64,000 nucleotides of DNA, from positions 1 through 64,000 of the forward strand of contig NZ_JAMZAW010000026.1 of NCBI RefSeq assembly GCF_024158745.1. Direction: 5' to 3'. The notes beneath the pieces were generated by a model, which had not been told where the DNA came from, did no database searches, and worked only from the letters and a program-made list of their open reading frames with translations. Positions 1-7,723 of the stretch are shown here, piece by piece. Position numbers and translations under genes: made by a program. Numbering within the stretch: the first letter of the stretch is position 1; each line of letters starts with the position of its first letter. The stretch is from Paenibacillus tyrphae (lineage in GTDB: Bacteria; Bacillota; Bacilli; Paenibacillales; NBRC-103111).

Positions 1-177
1 AATGGGTGGGACGAGTGGTTTAATAAGAATTTTGAAATTCTCCAATAAAGTATTTATGAACATTCAAATGAAAGATTTTTAAAAGCACTACGGAATTCGT
101 TCCTCGAAATGAGGACGGTTTATTTTGTAGGACCTATACCTGCTGAGCAAGGAGAAGATTTAGCTCAAAGAACTTAG
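1..177 (+). pseudogene. 3' remnant of an unknown gene with an in-frame stop
   Basis: Reading frame 1 is open from the window edge to a TAA at 46-48 (it encodes NGWDEWFNKNFEILQ). The same frame then continues without interruption to a TAG at 175-177, encoding a further 42 codons that include RTVYFVGPIPAEQGEDLAQ. One frame carrying plausible protein on both sides of a stop suggests a decayed gene. I do not recognise the family, and the 5' part lies outside the window. Alternatively, only the first 15 codons are the true C-terminus. Confidence 0.3.
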
Positions 178-233
178 AATGAAAAAAATGTTAGTCAAAT
201 ACAAATTGGTTCTAATGTCTCATTTTAATTTTA

Positions 234-443
234 TTGGTATTATTTACAATAATACTATTAAATAGGATATCTTATCCTGTCGAGCATCCTCAAAAAGCCG
301 CATTTGCTTGGCGTATCATCGATTATCCTCGCTACCGCAGTTTTCACGCTTCATCCACATCTTTAGAATACATCGGAAATGACCATTCTTTCATTACCCA
401 TTTTTTATTATCCTCCAAAAATATAGAGGGGAGGAGCTTATGA
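234..443 (+). CDS. small hypothetical protein or remnant
   Basis: A 69-codon frame starting at TTG encodes a short hydrophobic stretch (VLFTIILLNRISYP) followed by a polar tail rich in aromatic residues. Its TGA overlaps the ATG of the next gene (ATGA, 440-443), a layout typical of translational coupling, and the next gene's ribosome-binding site lies inside it. There is no convincing ribosome-binding site for this frame. A separate frame beginning at ATG 179 (MKKMLVKYKLVLM) runs into the same region, so this may be a frameshifted leftover of a membrane or secreted protein. Function unknown; it may not be a gene. Confidence 0.25.
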   Translation: MVLFTIILLNRISYPVEHPQKAAFAWRIIDYPRYRSFHASSTSLEYIGNDHSFITHFLLSSKNIEGRSL

Positions 444-1393
444 TTGTTTTGAGAAAGTATAGCCTTTCAATTTTAATAGTATCTTCTTTTTTTCTATTGC
501 TGCAAGGCTGTTTAGACGCGGGGTCCGTTAAAACACAGGACAAGACTCTCCCGCATCCAATAACTTATCGAGATGCTTGTAACGTTGAGGTTACGTTTGA
601 AAAATCTCCTGGCCGGATCTTGGCATGGAATGTTTGGACAAGAGATCTTTTGCAGCACATTGGGGTAAGTGAGGACAAGATTGTGATGGATCAAGGGGTG
701 GGAAGCAGCACCGCGGAAGGTTGGCAGAAAGCGGTTGCCTCTCAAAATCCCGACTTGCTTCTTTATATGAGCGAGACGCCAATCGATAGGAGTGAATGTG
801 AGAGCTTCCAAGCTTTGAGATCATCGCCTATTAAGGTCATCGTTTCAGATCAAACGAAGCTGGAGAAGGTAGCAGAAGACATGCGTGCCTTCGGTCTTTT
901 ATTAGGCGTCGAGGAAGGGGGGAACCGGGCGGCCGGTGAACTGACGAATACAATGCAAAACGTAAAGGATGCCGTGAGGCGTCTTCCTAGCATGCGAGTT
1001 GCGTGGATTAATGGTTACAGCGAATGGGATAATCCCCTCAAAAGGGGGGTGCTCCTCACCGGCAGACAAACGTTAACTCACGATATTCTTACGATGGCAA
1101 ATGGAGAAAATATAGTGAAAGATGACTTCCTTGGAACCAAGGCAAATATTACTTATACCTTGAAGGAGTTCATCTCCTTGGAACCGGATGTCTTGTTGGT
1201 TCGAGTAGATCCTGGTCGAACTGCTATCTCCGGTCCCATAGACCAGTATCCGGAATGGGGACAAATTATTGCTGTCCAAAAAGGGAACGTCGTCGAATTC
1301 CCGCGCGAATTTCCAAGAGTAAAGCAGCTGCGGCAAGAGTTAATTGCTGTTACGGAAGCTTTGTATCCGGAGCTGAAAAACAAAATCCAATAA
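440..1393 (+). CDS. ABC transporter substrate-binding lipoprotein, siderophore/cobalamin (FhuD/BtuF-like) type
   Basis: This 317-residue protein starts after a GGGGAGGAG ribosome-binding site. An N-terminal signal sequence ends in the lipobox LLQGC (Cys about residue 24), so it should be a lipoprotein on the outer face of the membrane. The body fits the helical-backbone periplasmic-binding fold used for iron-siderophore or cobalamin uptake: a ITYRDACNVEVTFEKSPGRILAW-like opening, then an 'NPDLLLYMSE' hinge segment, and a second lobe containing 'LEPDVLLVRVDP'. Family membership is from known patterns. The ligand cannot be told. No permease or ATPase gene is adjacent, so it either borrows components encoded elsewhere or is an orphan. 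The next gene follows after 13 bases and may be co-transcribed. Confidence 0.7.
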   Translation: MIVLRKYSLSILIVSSFFLLLQGCLDAGSVKTQDKTLPHPITYRDACNVEVTFEKSPGRILAWNVWTRDLLQHIGVSEDKIVMDQGVGSSTAEGWQKAVASQNPDLLLYMSETPIDRSECESFQALRSSPIKVIVSDQTKLEKVAEDMRAFGLLLGVEEGGNRAAGELTNTMQNVKDAVRRLPSMRVAWINGYSEWDNPLKRGVLLTGRQTLTHDILTMANGENIVKDDFLGTKANITYTLKEFISLEPDVLLVRVDPGRTAISGPIDQYPEWGQIIAVQKGNVVEFPREFPRVKQLRQELIAVTEALYPELKNKIQ

Positions 1394-1406
1394 AGGAGAA
1401 GATACG

Positions 1407-1904
1407 ATGTTATCAGTTAAACGTTGTTTGAAGTATAGTGCGGTTACCGTTGCTTTCGCGGCATCTGCTTTTATTACAACTCAAGTGATAGCCGCTCCTT
1501 CACATGATTATTCGTGGTTTGAGGGACAATTAAAGTCCGGCATTCAATACTCAATTGAAGATGGCTCTGCAACATCTACTTATAATTGCTTGGCATATGC
1601 ATTAGGAGTAACCTCAACTTGGATTTGGCCGTGGGGTTCTAGCGATGCTACTTTATCGGAGATGACCAAAGTGCTTACCGATCAAGGGTATAACACAAGA
1701 AGCCCGGGTCCTTCATACATTCCCCCTAGACTTGTGGTCTACGGATCGAGCAATGGGATTGGACATATTGCGAAAATAACCAATAGCAATCCACAAACAA
1801 CTAAATCAAAGTGGGGACCATGGGAGTTGGTTGACACGAAGTCTTATGATCCGTATCGCCCCACCCCTAATGGCTATGGTCCCGCTGTTCAATATTACTG
1901 GTAA
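1407..1904 (+). CDS. secreted small protein with Cys/His papain-like motif
   Basis: A 165-residue protein with a clear signal peptide (KR-start, hydrophobic core, cleavage near VIAAPS, residue 31) and a good AAAGGAGAAG ribosome-binding site. The mature part holds the motif YNCLAYALG, in which Cys is followed by a small helix, then a W.WPWG segment and a later GIGHIAKI segment. A Cys near the N-terminus plus a downstream His is the arrangement of NlpC/P60-like or papain-like hydrolases, so an extracellular amidase or peptidase is possible, but the family was not identified with certainty. It sits directly after the binding lipoprotein. Enzyme activity is inference. Confidence 0.6.
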   Translation: MLSVKRCLKYSAVTVAFAASAFITTQVIAAPSHDYSWFEGQLKSGIQYSIEDGSATSTYNCLAYALGVTSTWIWPWGSSDATLSEMTKVLTDQGYNTRSPGPSYIPPRLVVYGSSNGIGHIAKITNSNPQTTKSKWGPWELVDTKSYDPYRPTPNGYGPAVQYYW

Positions 1905-1940
1905 AAATGAATCTCCTTGATGCGGAAAGGAAGGGGTATA

Positions 1941-2664
1941 TTGAATAAGAAAATGATAATTAGCGCGCTGCTTGGAATTGGGATTGGAGTGATTGGATAT
2001 TTTGGAACGATTCCAGACTTTAAGGCCTATAGCTCTTCAAGTAAAGCAATTAGTATCGTTGACATTCGGAATGAAGTGGATAGACTAATCCAAAACGACC
2101 CACAACTTGCTTATAGTTCGAATCCATATGACTATGTGAAAAACAATAAAGCGTATCATCATATTGTAAAAATCGGATACCCAGCCTTACCTGAAATTGA
2201 AAGAATGATTACGGATGGTAACTCCTATGGCTTGGAAAAGTATTTACTTGCGATTGCAGCCGAAGAAATTGCCGGTGTCCAGCTGAAAAAAGGTAAGTAT
2301 CGGTGGTCCTGAAGAGTTTATCCGTGCTTGGAATCTTCATCTCCAAGAAGTGGAGCAAAGAGTCGAGGATATAATAAAATCTGACAATAACCTAAAGACA
2401 AAAAATGAGGAGCTGTCCAAGTTGGGAGCACCGGCTCTGCCCTTTCTAGTAGATAAGATCAATCAAGAGAATACGGAAGTAGCCATCGCGATCGAAAGCA
2501 TCGCATCGTCTGCTCCCCAGAGTTTTTCCACGCTAAAAAATCAAAACGTGGCCCGTTGGACGAAAGAAAACGAGGCGCAGCTTGATTTCTATCGCTCCTT
2601 GGTAAAAAACGCTTCCGGCAAGACAACTATCCGTAAAGACTTCCGTTTTGCCCCCGAAACTTAA
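1941..2664 (+). pseudogene. membrane-anchored unknown protein split by a frameshift
   Basis: A TTG start at 1941 follows AAGGAAGGGG and encodes one N-terminal membrane segment (MIISALLGIGIGVIGYFG) and an extracellular-type helical domain. The frame runs off at a TGA at 2310-2312. Another frame carries on the protein with GGPEEFIRAWNLHLQEVEQR and then a second helical half ending at 2664. The switch point lies close to a run of six A (about 2286-2291), a classic slippage site. Both halves contain a similar 'GxPALP' motif (IGYPALPEIE and LGAPALPFLV), suggesting tandem HEAT-like helical repeats. Either the gene is broken or sequencing lost a base; programmed frameshifting is less likely. Confidence 0.5.
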
Positions 2665-2729
2665 CGTAACCTCCTACTCCGTGAATTAAAAATGGCTTTT
2701 GTTTTTGGCAAATAGACTATCATTTAATG

Positions 2730-2768
2730 CCTTGATTGGCTCGTGCCTCTCAAGGTTTCTTTTTTGGG
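2730..2768 (+). terminator. Rho-independent terminator
   Basis: The arms CCTTGA (2730-2735) and TCAAGG (2750-2755) pair perfectly around a 14-base loop and are followed by TTTCTTTTTT. It would end the transcript that starts upstream of the lipoprotein gene. Confidence 0.5.
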
Positions 2769-3042
2769 CCGGGGGTTAGATCGGATCGAAGTTCAGTCAT
2801 AGACCCTATAACAATGCTGCCCCTTGATTGACAAACTCCAATCAAACTATAATTGAATGAATCTTTCAAATGAGGTGAAATGGATGTCTTTCCGTATCGT
2901 TCGAGGTATGTAGTTTTCGGGCTGGAAAAAACGCGTACCAGCCATCAAGGGGGAGGTCTGCCCTTTTGATCCAGAAACTACACATTGAATGATATCGGTC
3001 ATCCGTTCTGTGATTTTTATCCTTATTGGAAGGTGAGAAACA
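2769..3042. other. gene-free stretch with one very short frame
   Basis: The stretch between the terminator and the methyltransferase holds no credible gene. A 29-codon frame beginning at 2879 follows a good GAGGTGAA ribosome-binding site, but it does not resemble any family I know. Overlapping frames read as fragments, so it may be leftover coding DNA. Confidence 0.4.
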
Positions 3043-3792
3043 ATGAATTCAATAGACTATAAAGAATTTTATGATAAAGTTGGAAAAACCAACGGATGGA
3101 ATTTCAGCAGTGTGAAATGTATCTCGGAAGGAATAAAATGGGACTTTTACAGTGAAGTAACAAAGGCATGCAAGAAGTCGGATTTGTTACTGGATATCGG
3201 CACAGGCGGTGGAGAAGCGATTTTATCGATAGCCGAAGCCGCGTTGCTGTTAGTGGGGATTGATCAATCAACTGGAATGATCGAAACCGCAACTAACAAT
3301 TTGGCCAATTCAGGCAGAGCGAATGTTCGTTTTCTAAAGATGGACGCTGAAAAGTTAAATTTTCCTGAGAGTTTCTTTAATATAGTTTCTTGCAGACATT
3401 CGGTTTTCTATGCTAAAGAAATAGCAAACGTGTTGGTTAAGGAAGGGATATTCCTAACCCAGCAAGTAAGCGAAAATGACAAGTTAAATATTAAAGAAGC
3501 GTTCGGAAGAGGGCAGTCGTTAGGGATATCAGGAGGCACATTAAAACATCAATACATTGCCGAATTAAGCGAAGCGGGTTTTACAGAGATACAGTCATTT
3601 GATTGTAATGTCATTGAATTTTACCAGACGGCCGAGGACCTGATTTTTCTTTTGAACCACACTCCAATTATTCCTAACTTTGGACAAACCGAATTTGATT
3701 TTCAAATACTTCAACAATTTATTATGGAAAATCAAACTGAAAAAGGAATTAAAACCAACTCTGAACGTTTTATGATCATTGCTAGGTTATAG
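3043..3792 (+). CDS. class I SAM-dependent methyltransferase
   Basis: A 249-residue cytosolic protein preceded by GGAAGGTGAG. Motif I of class I methyltransferases is present as LLLDIGTGGGE (about residues 49-59), followed by the acidic end of strand 2 (VGIDQS) and a motif II/III segment with KMDAEKLNFPESFFNIVSCR, typical of the UbiE/small-molecule group (PF08241/PF13649). The substrate cannot be predicted. Length and order of motifs are normal, and the gene looks intact. It is a single-gene transcript: a terminator lies before it and another after it. Confidence 0.8.
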   Translation: MNSIDYKEFYDKVGKTNGWNFSSVKCISEGIKWDFYSEVTKACKKSDLLLDIGTGGGEAILSIAEAALLLVGIDQSTGMIETATNNLANSGRANVRFLKMDAEKLNFPESFFNIVSCRHSVFYAKEIANVLVKEGIFLTQQVSENDKLNIKEAFGRGQSLGISGGTLKHQYIAELSEAGFTEIQSFDCNVIEFYQTAEDLIFLLNHTPIIPNFGQTEFDFQILQQFIMENQTEKGIKTNSERFMIIARL

Positions 3793-3831
3793 GGATATCT
3801 TGTGGGTAGTAGGAAGGAGCGTCTTTCAGTT

Positions 3832-3866
3832 AACCTTTGTTCGGTATTCCGGACTAAGGTTTTTTC
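3832..3866 (+). terminator. Rho-independent terminator
   Basis: AACCTT (3832-3837) pairs with AAGGTT (3856-3861). An inner CGG/CCG pair strengthens the loop, and a run of T follows. It ends the methyltransferase transcript. Confidence 0.7.
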
Positions 3867-3980
3867 ATTGTACCCGATATGTGTGTTAATTTACATAAAA
3901 TAGAATATGAATATGTCCGATATATATTAAGTTCAAGGCTTGGTAAAACGAGGCGGAAGTCTAATGTGAGGGTATGATTC

Positions 3981-4124
3981 GTGTTAATAATACAAGCAAT
4001 CGTTCTATTATTAATTTCAATAGGATTTTTATTTTTTCCCAAATATATGAAGTACTATAGAACTGATGAGCTTTTCTTGCCGGTTCCGGAGTCTATTATT
4101 ATTATTGGTTTTGTTCGAAGTTAA
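3981..4124 (+). CDS. putative small membrane protein (47 aa)
   Basis: A GTG-initiated 47-codon frame after TGAGGGT encodes one membrane helix (IIQAIVLLLISIGFLFFPKY) followed by a short tyrosine- and charge-containing tail and a second weakly hydrophobic end. Single-helix small proteins of this kind are common in firmicutes. Function unknown. The surrounding 400 bases contain nothing else I can identify. Confidence 0.4.
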   Translation: MLIIQAIVLLLISIGFLFFPKYMKYYRTDELFLPVPESIIIIGFVRS

Positions 4125-4204
4125 TATGAAATGTACGCCGGTTCTGATTCTTCTGATGAATCTAAAACGACTCTACTTAGAACACTTTAGTCAAAGGTGG
4201 ACCA

Positions 4205-4720
4205 ATGCGAAAAATTAAATTGACTTTGGCATTCGCAGCTTTAATTTCAGTGGTATTTCTTTGCGTTCAAGAATTACCGGTTAAACATGCGGTATCCGTT
4301 GAGTTTGATTACATCCCTAAGGGCGAGCTTCCTTTAGGTGAAATTGAGATTATTTCCGAGCATTCGGATGCATCGGGAGCCGATTGGAAAATACTTGGCT
4401 ACAATAATCATTTATTTCCTTCGACTAACGGCTACATGTATGTTGAAGGCGCAAATCCGATGGATGAGCTAAGCGAGTTTCTAACTATTTATGATGGGTC
4501 GTCAGGATGCAAGAAAAACAGATTTGTCCTTAAGGGAGTGCTAGAGAAACGAGAAGGTCCTCGTTATAACAAACAAGATGGGAATTTGGTTCTTATTTCC
4601 AAGGGGTGGGAGATTTTTTATCCGATTCGTGGAAGGGATTTTTTTAGACCTTTGGCTTCCGCATCATATCTGTCGAAATGGGATTATAAGGACTCCAATT
4701 TTAAGAAGGGATACGAATAA
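4205..4720 (+). CDS. hypothetical secreted or membrane-anchored protein
   Basis: This 171-residue protein begins with a charged N-terminus and a hydrophobic segment (LTLAFAALISVVFLCV, residues 6-21) without a clear cleavage site or lipobox. The rest is a beta-rich extracellular-type domain containing one Cys and a region (FVLKGVLEKREGP, then LVLISKGWEIFYPIRG) that resembles a small barrel. A possible ribosome-binding site AAAGGTGG precedes the ATG. The family was not recognised. It may share a transcript with the next gene, which has the same layout of one anchor and one beta domain. Confidence 0.5.
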   Translation: MRKIKLTLAFAALISVVFLCVQELPVKHAVSVEFDYIPKGELPLGEIEIISEHSDASGADWKILGYNNHLFPSTNGYMYVEGANPMDELSEFLTIYDGSSGCKKNRFVLKGVLEKREGPRYNKQDGNLVLISKGWEIFYPIRGRDFFRPLASASYLSKWDYKDSNFKKGYE

Positions 4721-4775
4721 ATTGTTGCAATAGTCGAGTTTATTGGGTGATGCGGGATACGGTTGAGGTGATCTT

Positions 4776-5183
4776 TTGAAGAGAATTTGCTTATTTTTAC
4801 CTGTAGTCCCAGTTCTATTTCTTCTGGCAGTCATTTATTATTACGTCTACCAACCTAAATTTATTGATATAAAAACGAACTGGTCTGAGAAAGAGTTTAG
4901 TAATGGCATTGAACTAAAATATGATTATTTCGATGGTGAGAAAAGAATCCCGATTAAAGCTATAAAGGGCAGTCGAATAAAAGTAGACTACACAATCGGC
5001 GGAAAGGGAGGACTATCCACGTCATTTTTAGATCAGAACGGCAAGTTTGTTAAAATTATTCCGGAAGGAAGCACAGTAAGTATTATGGCTGAGAAGGATG
5101 GGGAGTATTTCTTCGTCATAAAGGGAAATAAGATGGAAAATGGGTATATAAAAGTAAGATGGAAGATCGAAAGTGGATCGTGA
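4776..5183 (+). CDS. hypothetical membrane-anchored protein
   Basis: A TTG start after TTGAGGTGAT gives a 135-residue protein. One N-terminal membrane helix (LFLPVVPVLFLLAVIYYYVY) is followed by an outward-facing beta-rich domain with 'ATGIKGSRIKVDYTIGGKGG'-like strands and a C-terminal GYIKVRW strand, reminiscent of small immunoglobulin-like or carbohydrate-binding sandwiches. No catalytic motif is visible. The function is unknown; its small size and membrane anchor resemble neighbouring accessory surface proteins. Confidence 0.5.
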   Translation: MKRICLFLPVVPVLFLLAVIYYYVYQPKFIDIKTNWSEKEFSNGIELKYDYFDGEKRIPIKAIKGSRIKVDYTIGGKGGLSTSFLDQNGKFVKIIPEGSTVSIMAEKDGEYFFVIKGNKMENGYIKVRWKIESGS

Positions 5184-5193
5184 CCCAAAGTAA

Positions 5194-5222
5194 GCAGAGT
5201 AACCTCCAAAAGGCTACTCTGC
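5194..5222. terminator. palindrome after the membrane-protein gene
   Basis: GCAGAGTA (5194-5201) and TACTCTGC (5215-5222) form an 8-bp stem with an inner CCT/AGG pair, just past the stop codon. The downstream T-tract is weak (TTCTC), so termination is probable but not certain. Confidence 0.5.
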
Positions 5223-5243
5223 TTCTCAATCCGTACCCCAAGT

Positions 5244-5497
5244 TTACGGCGTCTTCAACTTAACTATATCGTCCTTGGTTATGAGCTTCAGATTATTTTC
5301 CGGATCTTCCAGGTACCATTTGTTAAATCCATACTTGCTCAATAAGGCTGTGATTTCGGAATTGTCCCTGAAATAAGCATTTAAGGAAACTTGGCCCGGC
5401 ATCGTGGGGAAGACTTCGTCGCCATTGGCTCCGTGCTTGCAGGGAAACGGCCATAAGCAACAACTTTTTCATAAAATGTGCCTCCAAGCTCTATGCC
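5244..5497 (-). pseudogene. C-terminal remnant of an unknown gene, frameshifted
   Basis: On the minus strand one frame reads SGIELGGTFYEKVVAYGRFP. After a shift near 5442-5450 another frame continues KHGANGDEVFPTMPGQVSLN and then LLSKYGFNKWYLEDPENN before a TAA at 5244-5246. There is no start codon with a ribosome-binding site, and two TAG codons precede the first part. The protein-like composition on both sides of a shift indicates decayed coding DNA. It lies directly downstream of the minus-strand lipoprotein gene. Confidence 0.5.
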
Positions 5498-5503
5498 GCT
5501 CTA

Positions 5504-6685
5504 CTACTCCTCAAACATGTCCGTAACTCTTCCCATAGTTCGGTCTACGTTAATCCAGTTTCCCGTTGCTGTATGTTCGTCGTCGTCTCCATTGCGCACC
5601 GCTTCGTACACATGGATCGTCACCTTCTCATCGTCGGATGAGGAAACTTCTTGAATGAAAATCGAGCCGATGTTGTCTTCATTGCGGCGGTTGTCTGCAT
5701 GGCTTGTTACTCCTCCTATTCCGGTCGCAATAAAGAACGCTTCCTGTTCGGAAAGGAGGGCTTCCAACCCGGGGTGTCCTTCGTTATCGAATCTCTGCAT
5801 CATCGTCTCCTGGTATCGATCGAACTCGGCTTTTCGTGTGGCCAGGTACACAAGGTCTTCCGGATAACCCAAGCTTTTTAAACGATCGGCTGCCTTCTTT
5901 CGGCTTACCGTATCAATCTCGCCAATAACGTTGAATGCTTTGCTGGATTCGTTATAAATGACAACTTGCTCCGAAACGAGGTTTGACCGATTGATTGCAC
6001 TGTACGATTGAAGCAGCAACAGCTGTTTTCCTTGATCCGCGTTAACTGTCCAGATATCAGTGAACCCTTCCCGGTACGATGGTTCGATCTTGGCCGCATC
6101 GTAGAGTTTGGCAAGAAACGGGGGATCGATCGGCGATTTGAATAAATAATAAGTGCCTCGCGGTTCTGCATTATGACCGCCGAATAATTTGGAATCGGGA
6201 TAATCGATCACAAGTCGGTTCTCGGCGAAGGTTACGGATACGTCATCGTACTCTTCATTCAGCAATTTCACTTTCCCGGAGGTGATGGTAAAATCCGATT
6301 CCATGGACCCGACATTATGGGCGAAACCGCTCGTTACATTCACTTCCAAATGAAAAGTGCCATTGTCCCGCTTGCTAATCTCGGCTCTCCCTTGCCAAAG
6401 CTGATTTTCCCCGGCTCTTGCATAAGTTCCCTCGATCGGCTGCTCCTGCGCGGCAACCGGTTTCGGCGGTAGAACTTCCGTTTGCGATGCCGCCGTCGGC
6501 TTCGATTTTTCCGATGCTGCAGGAGGTTGAGCTGGCGCTTGGGGAGGCGCCGGCGTCGCCATCTGGGTCGTTGTTCCTGATTCTACAGGCGCAGACGAGG
6601 TTGCATTCGTCGTTAATTTGCACCCCGAGCATAAAGCAAGTAACGATATGAATATTGTCAACTTGCGTAAAAATAGGTTTTTCAT
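5504..6685 (-). CDS. hypothetical lipoprotein with Pro/Ala-rich linker
   Basis: The 393-residue product has a signal peptide ending in the lipobox ALCSGC (Cys near residue 22), then a linker of about 60 residues rich in Pro, Ala, Ser and Thr. A beta-rich domain comes next (GTYARAGENQLWQGRAEI to PRGTYYLF, about residues 85-185). A second domain begins near DIWTVNADQGKQLLLLQSY and ends with an acidic tail. The linker would carry the folded part through the cell wall. The second half contains a 'SLGYPEDLVYLATRKAEFDRY' helix pair. I do not recognise the family. It is a single gene on its strand, and its downstream side holds a decayed gene. Confidence 0.6.
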   Translation of the reverse strand: MKNLFLRKLTIFISLLALCSGCKLTTNATSSAPVESGTTTQMATPAPPQAPAQPPAASEKSKPTAASQTEVLPPKPVAAQEQPIEGTYARAGENQLWQGRAEISKRDNGTFHLEVNVTSGFAHNVGSMESDFTITSGKVKLLNEEYDDVSVTFAENRLVIDYPDSKLFGGHNAEPRGTYYLFKSPIDPPFLAKLYDAAKIEPSYREGFTDIWTVNADQGKQLLLLQSYSAINRSNLVSEQVVIYNESSKAFNVIGEIDTVSRKKAADRLKSLGYPEDLVYLATRKAEFDRYQETMMQRFDNEGHPGLEALLSEQEAFFIATGIGGVTSHADNRRNEDNIGSIFIQEVSSSDDEKVTIHVYEAVRNGDDDEHTATGNWINVDRTMGRVTDMFEE

Positions 6686-6931
6686 GCTTCACTCCGCCGT
6701 TTTTTTCTAAAATCTGTATTCAACATGCACAATAGTACCAGTATATAGCAAAATGCTGTGCAGAAATAGCTTTTTAGAAAAATGCATTCCCCGGCAGACG
6801 GCGTTGAAGAGCGATTTTCTCTGGAAGGAAAAAAGGTTGAGTTTGGTAATTTTGCAGGATTCCCATAAAATGCAATCCAAGGTAAGCTGGTAACTACAGA
6901 AGCTTAACTTCGTATGAGTATGGGGAGAACG

Positions 6932-7642
6932 ATGACAAAAAAGATCGAAACGGTATTGACCAAGCAGAGAAAGACCTTTAAAGATTATGTGCATTTGACC
7001 ATTACGGAAGGACCGCAGGTCTATATCCTGAATGTCATTAAAGGCCGGCTGTATCCCGATAAAAAGACGATGAATCCGACCTACGAGCCGTATCCAATCA
7101 AGGAGGAAGCCGTCGACCGGTTGAATGAACGGGCTCATGAACTGAGAGCTAAAGACTTCGTCGAAGAACCGACGGATGTTTTGTTTCAGATTAAGGAAAA
7201 AGAGCTGTACGTGTTCGATAAAGCGAAGTGGCATTACGAAGGGGACTTTCCGCAAGAACTGGACGTATTTCAAGCTTATATCCCGACCGGCATGTTCGTC
7301 GAGTGGGTGATCAAAAACGATTTGTCCAGCAAGCGAAGCCGGAAAGAAGATGCGCTAGATATCGAGCTGGTAAAACGGGATGAAATGACAGGCACCCAAT
7401 TTTTTCGGAAAAATTGGGATGGCGTACTGACCTCGAAGGAACTGTCGGATGAAGCGGATGCTTTTGCGCGCGAATACCTGAATATCCATAACGATATTTA
7501 TACGGCCACGGATTTCGCGGAAATATTGGCCGCCGGCCTGCCGACAATCTACCACGTGGAAGATACGATCGAGAATTACCAGATCATCGAGCCGGTCATT
7601 TCGGAACGCTACCGCGTCTGGAAGCGCGACAAACGGATATAA
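6932..7642 (+). CDS. hypothetical cytosolic protein, partner of the WG/Sel1 gene
   Basis: A 236-residue soluble protein, rich in Lys and Glu and without signal or membrane segments. I place the start at ATG 6932, where GGGGAG lies just upstream; two further in-frame ATGs exist at 6914 and 6920. Readable features are an N-terminal segment KKIETVLTKQRKTFKDYVHL, a tyrosine-rich 'NPTYEPYPIKEEAVDRLNER' stretch and a mixed alpha/beta C-terminus. No known catalytic motif was recognised. It is followed, after a hairpin, by the repeat protein on the same strand, so a shared role is possible. Confidence 0.55.
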   Translation: MTKKIETVLTKQRKTFKDYVHLTITEGPQVYILNVIKGRLYPDKKTMNPTYEPYPIKEEAVDRLNERAHELRAKDFVEEPTDVLFQIKEKELYVFDKAKWHYEGDFPQELDVFQAYIPTGMFVEWVIKNDLSSKRSRKEDALDIELVKRDEMTGTQFFRKNWDGVLTSKELSDEADAFAREYLNIHNDIYTATDFAEILAAGLPTIYHVEDTIENYQIIEPVISERYRVWKRDKRI

Positions 7643-7644
7643 CA

Positions 7645-7676
7645 AAGGCTGTCCGCTGCGGCAGTCTTGTTATTTT
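7645..7676 (+). terminator. hairpin with T-rich tail
   Basis: AAGGCTG (7645-7651) pairs with CAGTCTT (7662-7668), including one G-T pair, and is followed by GTTATTTTG. It could terminate or attenuate transcription before the repeat-protein gene. Confidence 0.4.
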
Positions 7677-7723
7677 GAGAGAAGAGAACTTCACGAACTT
7701 CATAGTCTAAGGAGATATCCGCG

